The notes under the pieces are model-generated. The model made no database searches. It saw nothing but the letters and a program-made list of their open reading frames with translations, and had not been told where the DNA came from. Source: Paenibacillus pabuli (lineage in GTDB: Bacteria; Bacillota; Bacilli; Paenibacillales; Paenibacillaceae). Taken from it: DNA of 64,000 bases. Within the stretch, counting starts at the first letter, position 1. Each line of letters starts with the position of its first letter. Both the position numbers and the translations under genes were made by a program. Positions 61,869 through 64,000 of the stretch are shown here, piece by piece. The stretch is from the NCBI RefSeq assembly GCF_023101145.1, contig NZ_CP073714.1, forward strand, positions 6,138,001-6,202,000, given 5' to 3'.

Positions 61869-62963
61869 TTACACGTGCTCCAGCAGCTGAGCAATTCGAC
61901 GGGTGAACGTATGCTGGTTCAGTGTGGTAAGCAGCCCACGCCAAGCTAGGGCTCGCCGTTCCTCTTCATGGTGCAGATAATATTTGATTTTGTGCTGAAG
62001 TTCGGCTGCCGTTGTAAACGTCTCGATATCGTATCCAGGCCGGTAGTGGCGTGGCAGATCATTGCGTGCATCCGTTATCTGCATCGTGCCACAGGCGCTG
62101 ATCTCATACGTCCGCGGATTAATGGAATGACCTTGCAGATGATGCGTATTGCGATTGTCTTCCCCATTCTCGCAAGTCCGGTGAACGTTAATGACGATTT
62201 TGGCGCCATTGTAATAATCCACTGTTGCTCCAGGATCAATCCAGCCTTCATGGATAAATCGGCCCAGGATGTCGGAGCGTTTCAGCCGATTCCATTGGCT
62301 GCCGGCAATGAATACCTTTTTGTCCGCCAGAAAAGGAGCCAGCTCGTCGAACAGTGCAATTCGATTCCAGAATCCAGTGCCGATAAAACAAATGTCATAC
62401 TGATGCTGTGGCCCCGTGCGCCTCGGTTGAAACATGCCCGGGTTCACTGCCAGCGGCATATAGATCACCCGACCGGCCCCATGTGCAGTATAGAACGGCA
62501 CGGCCGCTTCCTCATGCGTGAACACGACATCATAATGCTGGCAAATACTTGTCGTATCTTCGGTAAAATACGGGTCATCCACAAACCATACTGCTGTTCG
62601 TATTCCCAATCCTCTTATGCCATTCACCTGTTCCAGATGATTGGGGGGGAATACGTGCAATCCATTCATGACCAGCACCAGATCGGGCCTGTGCTCGCTG
62701 GCTTCCTGCAGCATGTTTGCCGGCGATCCGACAACACACTCACGAACAGATTGCTGCAAAGCTCCAATAACGCCTTCATCGATGGCATCGAATCCTTGCG
62801 GAATGTACAGCACTTTCATATTCCGCACGGTCGGCTCATACATTTGCACTCGCTCCATCATGGCCTGACAGCCGCCAAATCTGCGGCCTTCTGCATAACC
62901 GCCACGGTAAGCGATCTCCGCTTCTGTAGGCGGTCGGTGTCGTCGTTTTGCCACATCCTTCAC
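61869..62963 (-). CDS. CgeB-type spore maturation glycosyltransferase, paralogue 2
   Basis: A 364-aa CgeB-family protein: VLYIPQGFDAIDEG, TAVWFVDDPYFTEDT, VVFTHEEAAVPFY and INPRTYEISACGTMQITDARNDLPRHYRPGYDIET. It shares the same architecture as paralogue 1, so a tandem duplication is likely. The N-terminal AYRGGYAEGRRFGG repeats the [YF]xxGxxxG pattern. Start is GTG 62963 behind AAGGAAGACAGG. A terminator-like hairpin and 257 bp separate it from the 113-aa gene upstream. Confidence 0.85.
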   Translation of the reverse strand: MKDVAKRRHRPPTEAEIAYRGGYAEGRRFGGCQAMMERVQMYEPTVRNMKVLYIPQGFDAIDEGVIGALQQSVRECVVGSPANMLQEASEHRPDLVLVMNGLHVFPPNHLEQVNGIRGLGIRTAVWFVDDPYFTEDTTSICQHYDVVFTHEEAAVPFYTAHGAGRVIYMPLAVNPGMFQPRRTGPQHQYDICFIGTGFWNRIALFDELAPFLADKKVFIAGSQWNRLKRSDILGRFIHEGWIDPGATVDYYNGAKIVINVHRTCENGEDNRNTHHLQGHSINPRTYEISACGTMQITDARNDLPRHYRPGYDIETFTTAAELQHKIKYYLHHEEERRALAWRGLLTTLNQHTFTRRIAQLLEHV

Positions 62964-63135
62964 CCTGTCTTCCTTCAGGAGATCCCATTCCAGATTCTCC
63001 CCGAGATTGGTGTTCCCTCTAAAGGATATGCCCCGGGGTCAGATGCATCATGGACGGGTGTCCTGCAAGACGCAAAATTGGCGTCTGCCCTCCACATTCG
63101 CCTGCACGGGCATGTCCGCTTTTGCGGCGATACAA

Positions 63136-63167
63136 ATAACCCGGAGGGATCTGTCCCCCCGGGTTAT
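63136..63167 (-). terminator. Hairpin after the 113-aa gene
   Basis: ATAACCCGG/CCGGGTTAT stem, with TTTG following leftward. The T tract is modest, so read-through into the CgeB genes is possible. The rest of 62964-63220 shows no gene. Confidence 0.6.
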
Positions 63168-63220
63168 CGTCATAGTTTGGACATGCATCCATAATCATCC
63201 TATAATGCACATCTATTCTG

Positions 63221-63562
63221 TTATTGTGCTTTGTAGGCCAACTGATGTCCGTCCTCGAATCCCTTGGCGAAACCCGCGTTGAATCCCTCGTTGTACGCCT
63301 CGTTGTATCCCTGGCTGTAGGCGCTGTCCGGGTTCGGATCGGTAGGGGTAGCCGGGACGAACGGTTGTGCAGGTTTCACACTCCGGTTCCGTCGTACCGC
63401 ACGTTTCTTTTTTTTGAGCCACGCACTGCGTCCTTTGAGGGTACGTTTATGCAGTACACGTTTTCCTTTGAGCGCACGCAGTTTACGGATTTTCCGCAGA
63501 CGTGCCCCGCGAGCAAGCAGGGCTCTTTTGGTTCTAAGACGTATTTTTTTCTTCTTTAACAT
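63221..63562 (-). CDS. Basic protein with glycine-aromatic C-terminal repeat, 113 aa
   Basis: The first 65 residues are extremely basic (LKKKKIRLRTKRALLARG; SAWLKKKKRAVRRNRS), a proline-rich linker follows (QPFVPATPTDPNPD), and the C-terminus has a four-residue repeat of Gly with Tyr or Phe (YNEGFNAGFAKGFEDG). No signal peptide. ATG 63562 follows GGAGGAATG; a longer reading to 63664 overlaps the 99-aa gene and has no site. The tail pattern matches the N-termini of the two CgeB proteins, so it may bind them. I recognise no family. Confidence 0.75.
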   Translation of the reverse strand: MLKKKKIRLRTKRALLARGARLRKIRKLRALKGKRVLHKRTLKGRSAWLKKKKRAVRRNRSVKPAQPFVPATPTDPNPDSAYSQGYNEAYNEGFNAGFAKGFEDGHQLAYKAQ

Positions 63563-63563
63563 G

Positions 63564-63863
63564 TCAACATTCCTCCTGTATGTTCCGGACCATGCGGATC
63601 GCATATCCAGGGTCTTTGAGCCAAGGCACACCAGGCTCCCCATGCTTGATTTGAGCCAGTTCAATTCCAGTCACCATCCGGGACATCTCTTCTTGATAAC
63701 GGCTCAGCAAACGAATGTTCTCGGCCAGACTGCGGGCGGATACTTCCGAGTGGGCAGACACGCTGGCCACACTGTCCAGAATGCGGGCGAGCGCCTGCTG
63801 GCTGTGTGCAATGGACTCAATGAGGGACAGCTTCGCTTCCTGCTCACGCCGCAACAGACTCAT
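63564..63863 (-). CDS. Helical hypothetical protein, 99 aa
   Basis: Coiled-coil-like from residue 1 to about 65 (QEAKLSLIESIAHSQQALARIL; ARSLAENIRLLSRYQEEMSRMV), then a short end. No signal or membrane segment. ATG 63863 overlaps the stop of the gene at the window edge by four bases, and it ends one base before the 113-aa gene start, so all three are one unit. No family recognised. Confidence 0.65.
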   Translation of the reverse strand: MSLLRREQEAKLSLIESIAHSQQALARILDSVASVSAHSEVSARSLAENIRLLSRYQEEMSRMVTGIELAQIKHGEPGVPWLKDPGYAIRMVRNIQEEC

Positions 63864-64000
63864 TTTCCGAGATCCCCCATATCCATGCCGCCAAACATGC
63901 CACCGTCCATGCCGCCTTCTTCACTCTCATTCTGCACCATTATGGCCTTCAGGTTGTTGCATAATCCGGTTTCCATCCGGGTCAATCCTTCCAGTATCTC
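63860..64000 (-). CDS. C-terminus of a Met/Gly-rich protein (cut by window edge)
   Basis: Forty-six in-frame residues reach the stop at 63860. The helix-like part LEGLTRMETGLCNNLKAIMVQ is followed by a Gly/Met/Asp tail (GGMDGGMFGGMDMG). It leads into the 99-aa gene with a four-base overlap. The rest lies outside the window, so no function can be given. Confidence 0.7.
   Translation of the reverse strand, partial: EILEGLTRMETGLCNNLKAIMVQNESEEGGMDGGMFGGMDMGDLGK

Noticed and set aside
61968..63194. 408-aa plus-strand ORF
   Set aside because: It is a shadow of the CgeB-type gene on the other strand; no ribosome site and no recognisable domain.

Overview
This window is a chromosomal segment of an endospore-forming Firmicute, most likely a Paenibacillus. 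The reasons are a GerE-type regulator, a complete Ger-type germinant receptor operon, YhcN/YlaJ and GerM spore lipoproteins, two CgeB-type spore-maturation proteins, AGGAGG-type ribosome binding sites, and a YtcP/LplB-style sugar ABC system with a large membrane AraC regulator, an arrangement typical of that genus. No phage, plasmid, IS or CRISPR content is visible.

Layout. 0-2 kb: the start of a probable methyltransferase runs off the left edge, followed by tRNA-Arg(UCU), a duplicated tRNA 3' end plus terminator, a frameshifted DUF4870-like gene and three small hypothetical genes. 2.2-4.1 kb: asparagine synthetase. 4.2-9.5 kb: a five-gene cassette matching the Salmonella-named families STM4015, 4014, 4013, 4012 and 4011 (LRR protein, ATP-grasp-like enzyme, alkaline-phosphatase-fold hydrolase, two radical SAM proteins), whose function is not known. 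9.9-18.5 kb: housekeeping genes rdgB, rph, gerM-like and pgpA, an ApbE/ferric-reductase-like flavin operon, a metallo-beta-lactamase-fold hydrolase, a methyltransferase and a DUF72 protein. 18.7-31.6 kb: a carbohydrate-use locus with GH105, polysaccharide deacetylase, GH106-type hydrolase, lipoprotein binding protein, two permeases and an AraC-type sensor, with a perfect cre site in front of the transporter. 31.8-33.6 kb: an M20 dipeptidase, then a gene-free stretch with a long imperfect hairpin. 34.3-38.3 kb: gerA-B-C-D receptor operon. 38.6-41.4 kb: murR/rpiR-nagB-nagA. 41.7-43.9 kb: small genes, one behind a pseudoknot-like leader, then gerE and a yhcN-like gene. 44.2-48.4 kb: a Gld-type ABC operon with a DUF4340 protein. 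48.6-53.4 kb: two glycosyltransferases, a DHA2-family efflux pump and two small genes. 53.6-64.0 kb: a long leftward spore-surface glycosylation cluster with three further glycosyltransferases, two CgeB-type proteins, nucleotide-sugar enzymes and small basic or glycine-patterned proteins.

How the parts fit. Candidate SigK-type promoters (CATANNNTA -10 elements) stand in front of gerE and several glycosyltransferase genes, and a SigG-type match stands in front of the yhcN-like gene. Together with the gene content, this suggests that the right third of the window is mainly used during sporulation. Its nucleotide-sugar genes look able to turn UDP-GlcNAc into a 2-acetamido-2,6-dideoxy-L-hexose, which the glycosyltransferases could place on the spore surface. 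The items most likely to be new biology are the STM4011-4015 cassette, the pseudoknot leader at 42056-42128, and the flavin operon whose small membrane protein ends in a TGAS flavinylation-like motif.
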